Origin: Paenibacillus validus NBRC 15382
GTDB taxonomy: Bacteria; Bacillota; Bacilli; Paenibacillales; NBRC-103111
Direction: 5' to 3'
DNA length: 54,939 nucleotides
Assembly (NCBI RefSeq): GCF_004000985.1
Contig: NZ_BIMH01000036.1
Span: 1-54,939, forward strand
Below are positions 8,393 through 17,651 of this stretch, piece by piece. The notes beneath the pieces are model-generated. The model did no database searches, had not been told where the DNA came from, and was given only the letters and a program-made list of their open reading frames with translations. A program made the translations under genes and the position numbers. Every line of letters starts with the position of its first letter. The first letter of the stretch is position 1.

Positions 8393-9370
8393 TCAGCCGT
8401 TCCAGTAGGCATCCGTCAATATTTGTTCAATCCTATCCTGCAGATCCAATAAATCGATATCTTCTTGATCCAACGGGGATTCCGTCGTTAGAAATACGCC
8501 TTTGTTTTTGAACGCGGAGCCAAAGCCGACGACCGGCAAGGAGTCCGAAGCTTCAGACCAGAAGTCTTGTTTCAGCGGAATTCCGATCGCCCCCCGTATA
8601 TTTTCCCCGCCCGAATGGGGATGTAACGAACAAATGCAAGCGTCCGCCCCCAACGATGTGAAGGGAAACCGATTTCCTTCCGTCTGTTGAGGACTCCTTA
8701 ATACCCCCGGCAGATTAAAATGTCTTATGACGTTAAATATCGGTTTGTATACCCCCGATAAGGCGACTAAACTTTCTTGTGAAGCGCCGCTGCTCCCTTC
8801 ATTTACAATAATTCCGTCTACACCCGCCTCCGCATACTCCCTGCATAAGGCAATCACAGCTTGAACAACGGTCTCCAGGTGCGGAAGATCGGATAGATCA
8901 GCCCCTTCGTCGCTTCCCGCTTGCCGGCCGTAAAGCCCGCTCCAAACCGATAACGGACCGGAAACGGACGCGAACAGAGGAATTTGTTTGCCTTCAACCT
9001 GGGCATACCGTGTGGCCGCTTCGATAAAGACCGGGACTCTCCCCCGTCCAAGCCAGGCCTCGGAGTCAAAGGGAGGGGGCTCCTCCCTGGAAAGACGCCC
9101 CCCGATCTCCGGCTTTCCGCCGTCCCACCGCACCGGCAAACCGAAAGCTTCGGCTTCCAGCGATGTGTCGAGCGGCATCACGACCGCATCGTAATTCAAT
9201 AATTGCTGCGTATTTCGCAGCGCTTGATGCAGAAGCCCCGGATCACTCCATGTTTCCTTCAAAGAATATTGATCGACCCTCGTCAAATACGAACCGATGA
9301 GCGGGATGAACGGTGGGCGAGGCACTTTGCGGCAGCGCAGCGCGTTTTTTACCAACTCTTTGACGTTCAT
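8393..9370 (-). CDS. UroD-fold protein, last gene of the Apc-like carboxylase operon
   Basis: 325 residues (about 36 kDa). The N-terminal half follows the uroporphyrinogen decarboxylase/methyltransferase family: basic N-terminus, PPFIPLIG, a YD.VVMPLD stretch, then LEAEAFGLPV. The later region (PGVLRSPQ..., LGADACICSLH) is divergent and I see no His-x-Cys...Cys zinc site as in MtaA/MtbA methyltransferases. It starts 24 bases after the HyuB-like gene with GGAGGAG six bases upstream, so it belongs to the operon. Position and size match ApcE (34 kDa, epsilon subunit) of acetophenone carboxylase; whether ApcE itself has this fold I cannot confirm. A heme function is unlikely from context. Confidence 0.7.
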   Translation of the reverse strand: MNVKELVKNALRCRKVPRPPFIPLIGSYLTRVDQYSLKETWSDPGLLHQALRNTQQLLNYDAVVMPLDTSLEAEAFGLPVRWDGGKPEIGGRLSREEPPPFDSEAWLGRGRVPVFIEAATRYAQVEGKQIPLFASVSGPLSVWSGLYGRQAGSDEGADLSDLPHLETVVQAVIALCREYAEAGVDGIIVNEGSSGASQESLVALSGVYKPIFNVIRHFNLPGVLRSPQQTEGNRFPFTSLGADACICSLHPHSGGENIRGAIGIPLKQDFWSEASDSLPVVGFGSAFKNKGVFLTTESPLDQEDIDLLDLQDRIEQILTDAYWNG

Positions 9371-9393
9371 ACGACTCCTCCCCCGATGAACAT

Positions 9394-11448
9394 TCAGATT
9401 CTCACGATCTTACGTGTAGGCTCTGCGTTAGGCCAAGCGCCATAATAGGATAGAGCATCTTCTGACGGTTTATGTTTCGACCATTCCGCTACGAAATCCT
9501 CATACCTCTTGCCCCGTCTCTTGCGCGCGTCCCTCTCATCGTTCCGCGCTTGCACAGTGGCTTCTTCGTCGACGGCCCATGTGGATGAATTATACACGAG
9601 CTTATACAAGCGCTTCGCCACCTCGTCTGAAATCATGCCTTTGCGCAAATCCGAAATGACGTCTTTCGAATCGCGATCGAGCACGTCGCCATAACCGCTG
9701 CCTCCGGAAGAGCTTCCGATAAAAATGTCCCCGCGCCCGAATACTTCGGCGAATCTTATATTTCCTTCGACCTTATAATCTCCTTGAATCGTGCGGTCTT
9801 TTACAAGCTCCATGACGTCGGACGGCAAATCTCCGTCGCCGCGCTCCGCCTTTTCGAAATAGTCCGTATTTTTCAAGGATAAACCCGGGTGGGTAGCGGG
9901 AGGATACCCTCCGAACAAGCCTAGCGAGGTCGGAACCTTATGGTTTTTGCTGTTCGATTGATACACTAGAGCGGGCACACTCTGTACAGCCACGCCGATC
10001 GTCGCGCCGGAACCGCCTCTGTACTTGCCGAACCCCATGGAGTTTTGCAGATGCTTGAAGAACAGATGCAGGTGAGGCTGTTCATTTTCCATATCCTCCA
10101 CATCCGGCCCTTTGCCCCAGCATCCCCATGGGAATCCCCAGCTGTCGATTCCGTCCCGGTCTGTGCGAGCTCCTCCTCCCTCGCTATTAAAGACGTTAGC
10201 CAGGATGTCGGCAAACGACACGCCCCATTGATTCACTCCGGCCACGACAAAACTGGATCCCCTGCAGCCGTAAACGGCTGTCGCAATATCATGCTGCCCG
10301 CTGGCAAACAGCAGCTTCGCCATGGCGTGCCCGATGACGGCCATGGTTCCGCTGTTGCTGACCGGTGAATTCGCAACGGAAGCATCCCAGTTGGCATTGA
10401 GGTAGGTGCCGAGCGGCACGACAAAGTCAATGGGCGAAAAGATGCCTGAAGCCGTCGGCAAATCGGCGAACGGCACGCCGAACAAGTAAATCGCGCTGTG
10501 TGCCCTCACGATATGGGCGAAGGAGTTGAACGATCCGTCGTTTTCCGGGGAGCTTCCCGTAAAGTCAAAGGTTAGTTTGCCGCCCTCCTTCTTCAAGGTA
10601 AGGAAACAGCGAATCAAAGAATCTTGCGTGCCGATGGTGTCGAAGAAAGCGACGGACCTGTATGTTCCGTCTTCCCAGCTTTCCAGGCGCTTGTAGACGG
10701 CTTCCTCGGCCACTTCAATCATCTTCCGCATCACGCCGACTACGACATGAATCCCTTTGTCCTTAATCAGCTCTTGAATCCTCACCCGTATGCGGTCGCA
10801 GCCAACCACCCGAGCCTTCGTATCGATCACTTGCATTCTCGGCGCACGGGACACCATGTTGGCCATCATTTCTAAAATATCGTTGCGGATTTGATAATTT
10901 TCTCCGATTTTCATCGGCGGCAGCTTCATGCCTTCATCGTATCGGGTCCGGGCGGTAACCGGCATTCCTCCCGGTTCGATGGCACCCGTTTCCGGTTGAT
11001 GTACGGCGGTGGCGGCCCAGGCTACCAGTTCCCCCTCATGGAAAATAGGCATGACGGCCGCCTGATCGGGATTATGCACGCCGCCATACAGCGCCTCATT
11101 GGCGTAAAAAATGTCCCCTTCGCGAATCCCGACGGTCGGATCGTCCTTGAAGTATTTCAGAATATATTTGATGGCAATCTGCGTCGTTACGGAGTGGAGA
11201 AACACCCCGCAGTAGGCTGTGACCAAGTCTCCCTTGGCCGTGTAGAGACCGACAATCAGGTCCCCCGAATGGAAGAAGCCGGAGACGCCGACCCGCGTAA
11301 GTATTTCCTTGCCCTCCAACACGATATTGTTCAGCTTTTCACTGTAGATCTCATATTCTCCGGGCTGCAGCCGTTCCATGCATTCCGTTTCGAAATCTGA
11401 CCGCGGTTCAGGCTTGAACCTCTCGTTAATCTCCAAATCAAGCGGCAT
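9394..11448 (-). CDS. HyuB-type carboxylase subunit (ApcD/acetone carboxylase alpha-like)
   Basis: 684 residues (about 75 kDa) of the hydantoinase B/oxoprolinase family. Family features include FHSGDLIVGLY, the FDFTGSSPENDGS segment, and a Gly-rich RGGSGATIGV motif. In acetone and acetophenone carboxylases the HyuB-like subunit carries the active site for ketone carboxylation, working with HyuA-like ATPase subunits that supply phosphorylated intermediates. It is shorter than acetone carboxylase alpha (about 770 residues) and closer to ApcD (75 kDa). ATG 11448 has GGAGGGG upstream; it follows the second HyuA-like gene by 32 bases. Confidence 0.8.
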   Translation of the reverse strand: MPLDLEINERFKPEPRSDFETECMERLQPGEYEIYSEKLNNIVLEGKEILTRVGVSGFFHSGDLIVGLYTAKGDLVTAYCGVFLHSVTTQIAIKYILKYFKDDPTVGIREGDIFYANEALYGGVHNPDQAAVMPIFHEGELVAWAATAVHQPETGAIEPGGMPVTARTRYDEGMKLPPMKIGENYQIRNDILEMMANMVSRAPRMQVIDTKARVVGCDRIRVRIQELIKDKGIHVVVGVMRKMIEVAEEAVYKRLESWEDGTYRSVAFFDTIGTQDSLIRCFLTLKKEGGKLTFDFTGSSPENDGSFNSFAHIVRAHSAIYLFGVPFADLPTASGIFSPIDFVVPLGTYLNANWDASVANSPVSNSGTMAVIGHAMAKLLFASGQHDIATAVYGCRGSSFVVAGVNQWGVSFADILANVFNSEGGGARTDRDGIDSWGFPWGCWGKGPDVEDMENEQPHLHLFFKHLQNSMGFGKYRGGSGATIGVAVQSVPALVYQSNSKNHKVPTSLGLFGGYPPATHPGLSLKNTDYFEKAERGDGDLPSDVMELVKDRTIQGDYKVEGNIRFAEVFGRGDIFIGSSSGGSGYGDVLDRDSKDVISDLRKGMISDEVAKRLYKLVYNSSTWAVDEEATVQARNDERDARKRRGKRYEDFVAEWSKHKPSEDALSYYGAWPNAEPTRKIVRI

Positions 11449-11480
11449 TGTCTGTTCCCCTCCTCATCATAATGGTTCCG

Positions 11481-13682
11481 TTACACGATGGAGATGCGAT
11501 CTGCCGAACGAATGGCATCCGGTACAGCGGCATCGGTCTTCGTAATGAGCCCGTTAAGATACTTGTCGACGGTATAGGCAGCGCCGGGCGGCAGCACCAC
11601 GGTCGTGTTGCTGGATTCAATAATCGCCGGACCGCTGACGACATTGCCGCAGCTCAATTTCTCCATCTGGTAAATATCCGTATTGCGGTATTCCTTCAGC
11701 TCCTCCCAATACGCTTCCCGTTTTCCTTTCCAGGCGGCGCTCGGGTCGGTGCCTTGAGGGACCGCTTCAGGCAGTTCATATTTCGGCTGAACTACGATAG
11801 CATGAAGCACAATGTTCTCGATTTCGACGCCGCCTTCCGGATAGACCCCTAACGGACTGTACGCATTGGAATATTCTTTGGTGAATTGATCCCATAAGGC
11901 TTGCACATCTTCCCGGCTCTCCAGCGTCAGAACTGGAGATTTCGTTCGCTTCACATTGAGCTGTCCTCCGAACTTCATATCCGCTTCCAGCTCAAATACC
12001 ACCTGTTCCTCTTTGAAGCCTTCGCCGCGAATATCGCGCAGCGCTTTGTCTTTCAAGCGATATACGACTTCATTGAAGCTGTCATAATCCGCCAGAAATT
12101 CCTTGGTTCCCGGCTTCAGCAAAATAATATGTTTGGATTCCTCATAGATGTGCTTGACATCCATCAAGCTGGAAGAAAACGCGCAAAATACAGGAGATTG
12201 CTGCATGACGACAATGTTGGAAATGCCGGCGTGAAATCCGTATCCGCAGCAATGCGTCGCTCCGGCTCCGCCCATGGCAAACAGGACAAAATCTTTGGGG
12301 TCGTAGCCTTTAAGGGCCGTTTCCTTGTGAATGATATTTCCCATATTTCCATCTACGATCTTCTTAATCAACGCCGCCGCTTCAACTACGTCGATTCCTA
12401 ACGGCCGGGCTATTTTATCGTGAATCGCCTTCCGCGCTTTCTCCAGGTTCAGCGTCAATTCGCCGCCGTGGTAATAATCCGGATCAATATATCCCAAGAT
12501 GAGATCGGCATCCGTGACGGTAGGCTCGGTTCCCCCCTGATCGAAGGCTGCAGGTCCCGGGAAAGAGCCCGCACTCTGCGGCCCGACTTCCAGTCGGTTG
12601 CCGAGCAGCGTATTGATCCAAGCAATCGATCCTCCGCCGGCTCCTATGGATTTGGTTTCAATAATCGGCAAATCCACCCGCCATCGGTCAATCACAGGGT
12701 GAAATTGATAAAATCGGGTGCTGCCGTCCACGACAAGGCCAAGATCGAAGCTGGTTCCGCCCATATCGGAAAACACGACGTTGTCGTAGCCGTAAAGCTT
12801 GCCGATGTAGCTGCTGCCGATAACGCCGGATACGGGACCGCCATTGTAGGTGTTGACAGCGGCTGTCCGGTACACCTCTCCCATTCCGCCCGTGTTATAC
12901 ACCATGAGCAAGGAGCGGTCATATCCCAGGTCACGAAGCTCATCCCCGATGCCGGCCAATTCCTCCGCGATCGTTTGATGCAAATAGGCATTGAGAATCG
13001 TTACATTGGCCCTGCTGTATTCAAAACGTTTGGGCAGCACAGCATGGGAAAGGAAAACCGGCATATTCCCCAAGAAAAATTCAGGATAATCCTCTTTAAT
13101 GATTTGTTTGATCCGCTGTTCATGCACCGGATTTTTAAACGACCAAAGCAAGCAAACGACAAATCCCATGACGCCTTGGTCGACAAGATACTGGAGCTTA
13201 TTGCGAAAATCTTCCTCATTCAGCGGACGCACCACGTTCCCGTTCGAATCAATTCTCTCTTTGACGCCTACGACAAGCTCGCGCGGAATCAAAGGCTGTG
13301 GTTTGTCCACCTTGGCTACATTGCGGGCTTCTTGGGAGCTGATGCCATCCTGCCATTGGCTGCCTTTTCCGATAAAGGTGACGTCTTCGAACCCTTCGGA
13401 GGTTATCAATGCCAGCTTGGGTCCTTTGCGCTGAATCAGCTTGTTCATGGCCACCGTTGTCGAATAGCGAATCACTTCCGTATCCGTTAGTAATTCCTCC
13501 GTGGTCAGGCCGAGCTCCGCCGCCCCTTTTTCAATCGATTTCATAAAACAAACGGATAGATCGTAGCCTGTGGTCGGGCTTTTCGCAATAACGGACTTAT
13601 CCTTGTATCGGATAAAGCAATCCGTAAAGGTACCGCCGATATCGATATCGATCGTTGCTTGTTTCTTTTGCTGAATCGACAT
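11481..13682 (-). CDS. HyuA-type ATPase subunit, larger copy (ApcC-like)
   Basis: 733 residues (about 81 kDa) from ATG 13682, which has GGAGG nine bases upstream; a further 27 in-frame bases would overlap the preceding gene. Hydantoinase A/oxoprolinase domain with DIDIGGTFTDCF at the N-terminus (phosphate-binding loop of the ASKHA fold), the central FSDMGGTSFDLG and an AIGAGGGS-like SIGAGGGSIAW motif. HyuA subunits use ATP to phosphorylate substrate and bicarbonate or carbonyl groups. This is the second, larger HyuA copy in the operon, matching ApcC (87 kDa). Confidence 0.82.
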   Translation of the reverse strand: MSIQQKKQATIDIDIGGTFTDCFIRYKDKSVIAKSPTTGYDLSVCFMKSIEKGAAELGLTTEELLTDTEVIRYSTTVAMNKLIQRKGPKLALITSEGFEDVTFIGKGSQWQDGISSQEARNVAKVDKPQPLIPRELVVGVKERIDSNGNVVRPLNEEDFRNKLQYLVDQGVMGFVVCLLWSFKNPVHEQRIKQIIKEDYPEFFLGNMPVFLSHAVLPKRFEYSRANVTILNAYLHQTIAEELAGIGDELRDLGYDRSLLMVYNTGGMGEVYRTAAVNTYNGGPVSGVIGSSYIGKLYGYDNVVFSDMGGTSFDLGLVVDGSTRFYQFHPVIDRWRVDLPIIETKSIGAGGGSIAWINTLLGNRLEVGPQSAGSFPGPAAFDQGGTEPTVTDADLILGYIDPDYYHGGELTLNLEKARKAIHDKIARPLGIDVVEAAALIKKIVDGNMGNIIHKETALKGYDPKDFVLFAMGGAGATHCCGYGFHAGISNIVVMQQSPVFCAFSSSLMDVKHIYEESKHIILLKPGTKEFLADYDSFNEVVYRLKDKALRDIRGEGFKEEQVVFELEADMKFGGQLNVKRTKSPVLTLESREDVQALWDQFTKEYSNAYSPLGVYPEGGVEIENIVLHAIVVQPKYELPEAVPQGTDPSAAWKGKREAYWEELKEYRNTDIYQMEKLSCGNVVSGPAIIESSNTTVVLPPGAAYTVDKYLNGLITKTDAAVPDAIRSADRISIV

Positions 13683-13686
13683 GTTT

Positions 13687-14025
13687 TTATCCCTCCTTGG
13701 CCTGTACATACTTTTCCTTCAGGCGGTCGATATCCAGCTCAATGTCATGCGTGATCGGATGACCGGGAGGAAGCGCTTCCACTTCAATCATCGTTCCGCA
13801 CCCGGGGCAATAAAACTCAACATAACGCATCCAATTCGGGTCCGCGGAAAACGTATACGTTTCGTCAATGACAGGCGGGTGAATATCATGAGGGTCGCGA
13901 TCGTAAAGGAGGCACCCTTTTTTGTAGTTTTCTCTGGCGGAAATCAGTTCATGGCCGCAGCAGCGGCATACCCACATTTCCTTCTGCAGCTCAATGTCAA
14001 GATACTCTGTAATTTGGCGTCTCAA
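13687..14025 (-). CDS. Small zinc-binding carboxylase subunit (ApcB/acetone carboxylase gamma-like)
   Basis: 112 residues (about 13 kDa) with two cysteine pairs, CRCCGH near residue 20 and CPGCG near residue 75, the expected zinc ligands of acetone carboxylase gamma-type subunits. It begins with TTG 14025; the GGAGGTG site lies inside the last codons of the first HyuA gene, ten bases upstream, and no ATG fits better. It ends four bases before the next HyuA start. The interleaved order HyuA-gamma-HyuA is that of apcA-apcB-apcC. Confidence 0.8.
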   Translation of the reverse strand: MRRQITEYLDIELQKEMWVCRCCGHELISARENYKKGCLLYDRDPHDIHPPVIDETYTFSADPNWMRYVEFYCPGCGTMIEVEALPPGHPITHDIELDIDRLKEKYVQAKEG

Positions 14026-14030
14026 AACGG

Positions 14031-16076
14031 TTACACCTCCAAGATTCCATTCAAATGTTGATCCATCCGGTAGCCGGCGTTCGGCGGAATGAAAATCGTC
14101 GTATCGTTACTCTCGATAATGGCCGGTCCGGCAATCTCATTGCCAGGCTTCAAAAGCGATAAATCATAAATGCGCGCCTCGAATTGATCCGTTCCCATTC
14201 CGATCGATCTGAACCCTTTTTGCGCCGGCAGAGGATTGCTGTCGGACATCGCTGCCTCCGGCAAACGATAATGGGAGACGGGAGCCTGAGCACGGAGACG
14301 AATAAATTCAACGATCAATTCGGAAGCCTTCCATGTCCGGCACAACCCTTGCAAATATTCGTTTATTTCTTTGGCGTTTGCTTGCGTTTCAACAGTAGAG
14401 AACGGCAGCGGATATATACCCCGCTTCTTCCCGTCTGCTGTCGTTACCTCCACTTCGATATCGAAGCAAACCTCTTCCTGGCTAAATCCTTCGCCACGCA
14501 TATCGCGGTATGCCCAATTTTTCATGATGCCCAGCTTTTCCGACAACTCGGAATGCAACGCGGGATCCGCCGAATCCTCATTCGCCCGGATTTGAAAACG
14601 GCTTCTAGTTTCGTAGACATGGTTAATGTCGGCTGTGGATAGACCGAAAGCGCTGAACACAGAACTGAAAGGGAACGTATAGATACGTTTGATTCCGCAT
14701 TTTTGGGCCATGTCCGCACAAAACAAGCCGCCGCCGCCTCCGAAGGAGAAGAGTACGAAGTTTTCCGGTGTGTATCCCCTTTCTGCAGCAAGGCTCTTTA
14801 AAGCTTCCGAACCGATCGTCGTTAATTCATCGATGATGAGGCCGGCTGCTTCCCGAACGGAAATATGGAGAGGAGCGGCGATCGACCTCTGGATCGCGTC
14901 ATGTGATTTTTGGGCGTGAAGCTTCTTCTTCCCTCCAAGGAAGAACTCCGGATCGATGAGTCCTAGAATGACGGCCGCATCCGTCACGGTTGGCTTGGAG
15001 CCTCCCAGATTGAAGCAAGCCGGCCCGGGTACTGCCCCTGCGCTTTCAGGACCGACCTGAACCTTGCCCTCCTTCGTTACCTTGGCGATCGATCCTCCGC
15101 CCCCGCCTACGGAAAGAACATGTATTAAAGGTGTATGAACGGGCACCTTGGCAATCGAGGAAGCGGTATCGAATGTCATCTTCCCGTTGTAGATCAAGCC
15201 GACATCTGTACTGGTACCGCCGACATCCAGGGTCAGGATGTTATCGATTCCATATTGTTGTCCTACATATTGCGTTCCCATCAATCCTGCAGCCGGGCCC
15301 GAGTTATACGTATCGATCGCTTTGGTTTTAGCCACCCTGGCCACCCCGCCGTTCGAGTGCGCAATGAGCAGCGGGTTGGTCAACCCTTGCTGCCGTATGC
15401 CTTCATCCGCTTTATACAGGTATTTGACCATGTCGCGATGAAGGTAAGCGTTTACAATCGCGGCGTTGGTTCGAATTCCGTCATCGGCCCGAAGACTGAT
15501 TTCTCCTGCCAAGAGGACGGACTTCGCCCCCAAATAGTGGGTAGGAAAATCCGTTTGAATGATATCTCGCACTTTGCGCTCGTTATCTGTATTGAGGTGG
15601 GCGTTTTTCAGGCTGACTACGAAGGCGCGCGCGCCCGCATCCAGCAATTTTTTCGTGGCGCTGCGAACTTCATCCTCGTCGACCTCTACGCTAATACTCC
15701 CGTCCTCCGCCACTTTCCCGCGAATCCCAACCACTAATTCCGGTTCGACAAGGAAGTTAAGAACGGGGTTCTTCTCTTGATAAAGCGAGCGATCAAAACC
15801 TTCGGTCACAATCAAACCAAGCTTGGGCCCTGTACGCTGGATCAGCGAGTTCGTTCCGACGGTCGTGGATAAACGGATCGTCTTGGTTTGCAACAGAAAA
15901 TCTCCCACATTCTCAAACCCGAACCGGCGCGCTCCTTCGGCAATGCATTGATTAAAACAAACGGTTAAATCATGCGGAGTCGTGTCTACCTTGACGGTTT
16001 CGTATTTCCCGCCTTGGGTGAAGAAACCGTCGGTAAACGTTCCCCCTGTGTCGATATCAACAGTAAATTGCGACAC
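14031..16076 (-). CDS. HyuA-type ATPase subunit, smaller copy (ApcA-like)
   Basis: 681 residues (about 75 kDa) from GTG 16076, chosen because GGAGG lies seven bases upstream; the TTG six bases earlier sits too close to it. Hydantoinase A family with DIDTGGTFTDGF at the N-terminus, LTLDVGGTSTDVG in the middle and SVGGGGGSIAKV. It is a paralogue of the larger HyuA subunit 2 kb downstream, sharing the same loops but clearly diverged. Size and first position among the carboxylase genes match ApcA (70 kDa). Expected role: ATP-dependent activation within a multi-subunit carboxylase in the cytoplasm. Confidence 0.82.
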   Translation of the reverse strand: MSQFTVDIDTGGTFTDGFFTQGGKYETVKVDTTPHDLTVCFNQCIAEGARRFGFENVGDFLLQTKTIRLSTTVGTNSLIQRTGPKLGLIVTEGFDRSLYQEKNPVLNFLVEPELVVGIRGKVAEDGSISVEVDEDEVRSATKKLLDAGARAFVVSLKNAHLNTDNERKVRDIIQTDFPTHYLGAKSVLLAGEISLRADDGIRTNAAIVNAYLHRDMVKYLYKADEGIRQQGLTNPLLIAHSNGGVARVAKTKAIDTYNSGPAAGLMGTQYVGQQYGIDNILTLDVGGTSTDVGLIYNGKMTFDTASSIAKVPVHTPLIHVLSVGGGGGSIAKVTKEGKVQVGPESAGAVPGPACFNLGGSKPTVTDAAVILGLIDPEFFLGGKKKLHAQKSHDAIQRSIAAPLHISVREAAGLIIDELTTIGSEALKSLAAERGYTPENFVLFSFGGGGGLFCADMAQKCGIKRIYTFPFSSVFSAFGLSTADINHVYETRSRFQIRANEDSADPALHSELSEKLGIMKNWAYRDMRGEGFSQEEVCFDIEVEVTTADGKKRGIYPLPFSTVETQANAKEINEYLQGLCRTWKASELIVEFIRLRAQAPVSHYRLPEAAMSDSNPLPAQKGFRSIGMGTDQFEARIYDLSLLKPGNEIAGPAIIESNDTTIFIPPNAGYRMDQHLNGILEV

Positions 16077-16093
16077 GTTCAACCCTCCATTCG

Positions 16094-17425
16094 CTATTTG
16101 AACATTTCTTTAACAAGTTTGGCCTTCATTTCAAACCGCGGTAATGTTCCCGGGGGAACGAGCTCAATATTTGCCGAGAAAAACAGTTTTGTGCGAAGCT
16201 CATTTTCGAGCTCCGACTTTAACCGATGCAGCTCCTCTTCTGTCAGCCCATTTCCATGTTCTACAAGTACAGGCAGCGGTGGATTCACTAAGGGAGGCGG
16301 CTGATGCAAAAGGATTTGAATTTCCCCGGTTGTCTTCGGCCGGAACATGCTGATCACATCACGTATCGCACTTGGGAAAACATTCACTCCTCTCACGATC
16401 AGCATGTCGTCGGTACGGCCGATGCAGCGGATGCGGAAGCTGTTCAATCCGCAGGAGCACGGCGCCGTTTCCACGCGAACGAGGTCCCTGGTGCGAAATC
16501 TCAATAAGGGTACGCATTGACGGTCAATTGCCGTATAAACCAGTTCTCCTTCGCAATCTTGGGACAGCTCGATGGGTTGACCGCTTTCCGGATCAATGAT
16601 TTCACAAATTACGTAGTCGGGAGCGACGAAATGCATCCCGTTCTGCTCCGAACATTCGCCGAACAGAACCGGAGCCATATCTGCGTTGCCCATCGCCTCG
16701 ACTACCCTGCATCCCCAATCCTCCTCAATTCTCCTGCGAATTTCGGGCATTCCGCCCCCCGGTTCTCCGCCGGTTGAGATGAGCTTCAGTCCCAATTCCT
16801 TCGGCTCCATTCCCCATTTGTTCCTGACATGCTCCGCCAAGTAAAAGGAATAGGACGGGGTACAAAGCATCACATCCGCTTTCAAATCGATGATGGAGCT
16901 GATCACCCGGTCAGAAGCCCCCGTTCCGATGGGAATGAATGTCGCACCAAGCCGTTCGATGCCTTCTTTGGCCGAAGAACCGACGAAAAAGGTTAATCCC
17001 ATGGCAAAGACGACCCGGCTTTCACGCCTCATCCCGCCCGTGTACATGACCCGGGAGACGATTTCATTCCACACTTCACGATCGCTATCCGTGATTCCCA
17101 CATACGTCGGGCGGCCGGTCGTCCCGGAAGAAGCGTGGATCCGGATGATGTCTTCCATCGGAACGGCTCCATGAAGTCCCAATGGAGGAGCCGCAAGCTG
17201 GCTTTCCCGCAGTTCATCTTTGGTTGTAAAAGGAATCTTGGCTAAATCCCGCAGTCCCTGAATATGCTCCGGGCTAATTCCGGCCTGATCCAATTTGCGC
17301 CGGTAAAACTCGGATCGGTCATACACATAACGGATTTGGTTGCGCAGTTTTTCCGCTTGAAGCTGCGGCAGCTGTGAATTGAAAACCTTCTCCTGAAGCG
17401 AAGGGTTAAACGGGCTGGTTGGCAT
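16094..17425 (-). CDS. PaaK-type acyl-CoA ligase (phenylacetate-CoA ligase family)
   Basis: 443-residue AMP-forming ligase of the PaaK branch, with the phosphate loop HASSGTTGRPT near residue 93, the middle GGEPGG motif, and the C-terminal GRTDDMLIVRGVNVFPS hinge. PaaK enzymes activate aryl or arylacyl acids to CoA thioesters. It is first in the operon (GGAGGTGAG before ATG 17425) and 17 bases ahead of the first HyuA gene. In the known acetophenone pathway benzoylacetate made by the carboxylase is activated by a CoA ligase; this enzyme would fill that step (inference). The exact aromatic or branched substrate cannot be read from sequence. Confidence 0.88.
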   Translation of the reverse strand: MPTSPFNPSLQEKVFNSQLPQLQAEKLRNQIRYVYDRSEFYRRKLDQAGISPEHIQGLRDLAKIPFTTKDELRESQLAAPPLGLHGAVPMEDIIRIHASSGTTGRPTYVGITDSDREVWNEIVSRVMYTGGMRRESRVVFAMGLTFFVGSSAKEGIERLGATFIPIGTGASDRVISSIIDLKADVMLCTPSYSFYLAEHVRNKWGMEPKELGLKLISTGGEPGGGMPEIRRRIEEDWGCRVVEAMGNADMAPVLFGECSEQNGMHFVAPDYVICEIIDPESGQPIELSQDCEGELVYTAIDRQCVPLLRFRTRDLVRVETAPCSCGLNSFRIRCIGRTDDMLIVRGVNVFPSAIRDVISMFRPKTTGEIQILLHQPPPLVNPPLPVLVEHGNGLTEEELHRLKSELENELRTKLFFSANIELVPPGTLPRFEMKAKLVKEMFK

Positions 17426-17465
17426 AAAAACTCACCTCCAATAATTTGTTGATCTTCACAGCTCC

Positions 17466-17494
17466 ATACTATTTTAAATATTCGGAATATTCAA
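17466..17494 (-). promoter_or_regulatory. Promoter of the carboxylase operon
   Basis: On the minus strand TTGAAT (17489-17494) and TAGTAT (17466-17471) are separated by 17 bases. Both hexamers match only moderately, as expected for an activator-dependent promoter. The predicted start lies about 35 bases before the PaaK-like gene. Confidence 0.5.
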
Positions 17495-17504
17495 TGTGCA
17501 TTTA

Positions 17505-17521
17505 GGTTAAGTTCTTAATCC
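17505..17521 (-). promoter_or_regulatory. Inverted repeat upstream of the carboxylase promoter, candidate activator site
   Basis: GGATTAAGAACTTAACC is an imperfect palindrome (GG.TTAAG / CTTAA.CC) lying eleven bases upstream of the -35 hexamer. This is a natural position for an activator, and the PucR-type regulator encoded just upstream is the obvious candidate. Confidence 0.4.
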
Positions 17522-17600
17522 TTTTTGCACTTCATCGGTTAATCGATTCGTACAAAAAAAGCATTGGCACTTTATACGAAGCGTCTAAATCCCGTTAACA

Positions 17601-17638
17601 AAAATACCTCTATGTCTGCACTGTCGCAGCATAGAGGT
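17601..17638 (-). terminator. Terminator of the XylR_N/PucR-type regulator gene
   Basis: ACCTCTATG (17630-17638) pairs perfectly with CATAGAGGT (17606-17614) and on the minus strand is followed by ATTTTTGTT. It separates the regulator gene from the carboxylase operon. Confidence 0.75.
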
Positions 17639-17651
17639 CATCTTCATTTCG

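Noticed and set aside
8393..9370. Genuine heme-biosynthesis hemE
   Set aside because: It is shorter, lacks typical HemE active-site motifs in the second half and sits in a carboxylase operon.
12420..13490. 356-codon open frame on the plus strand
   Set aside because: Antisense to the larger HyuA-like gene; no domain or start signal.
9394..16076. Plain acetone carboxylase or hydantoinase operon
   Set aside because: Acetone carboxylase has one HyuA, one HyuB and one gamma subunit, and hydantoinases lack the zinc subunit; here there are two HyuA-like subunits around a gamma-like gene plus a CoA ligase and a fifth protein.
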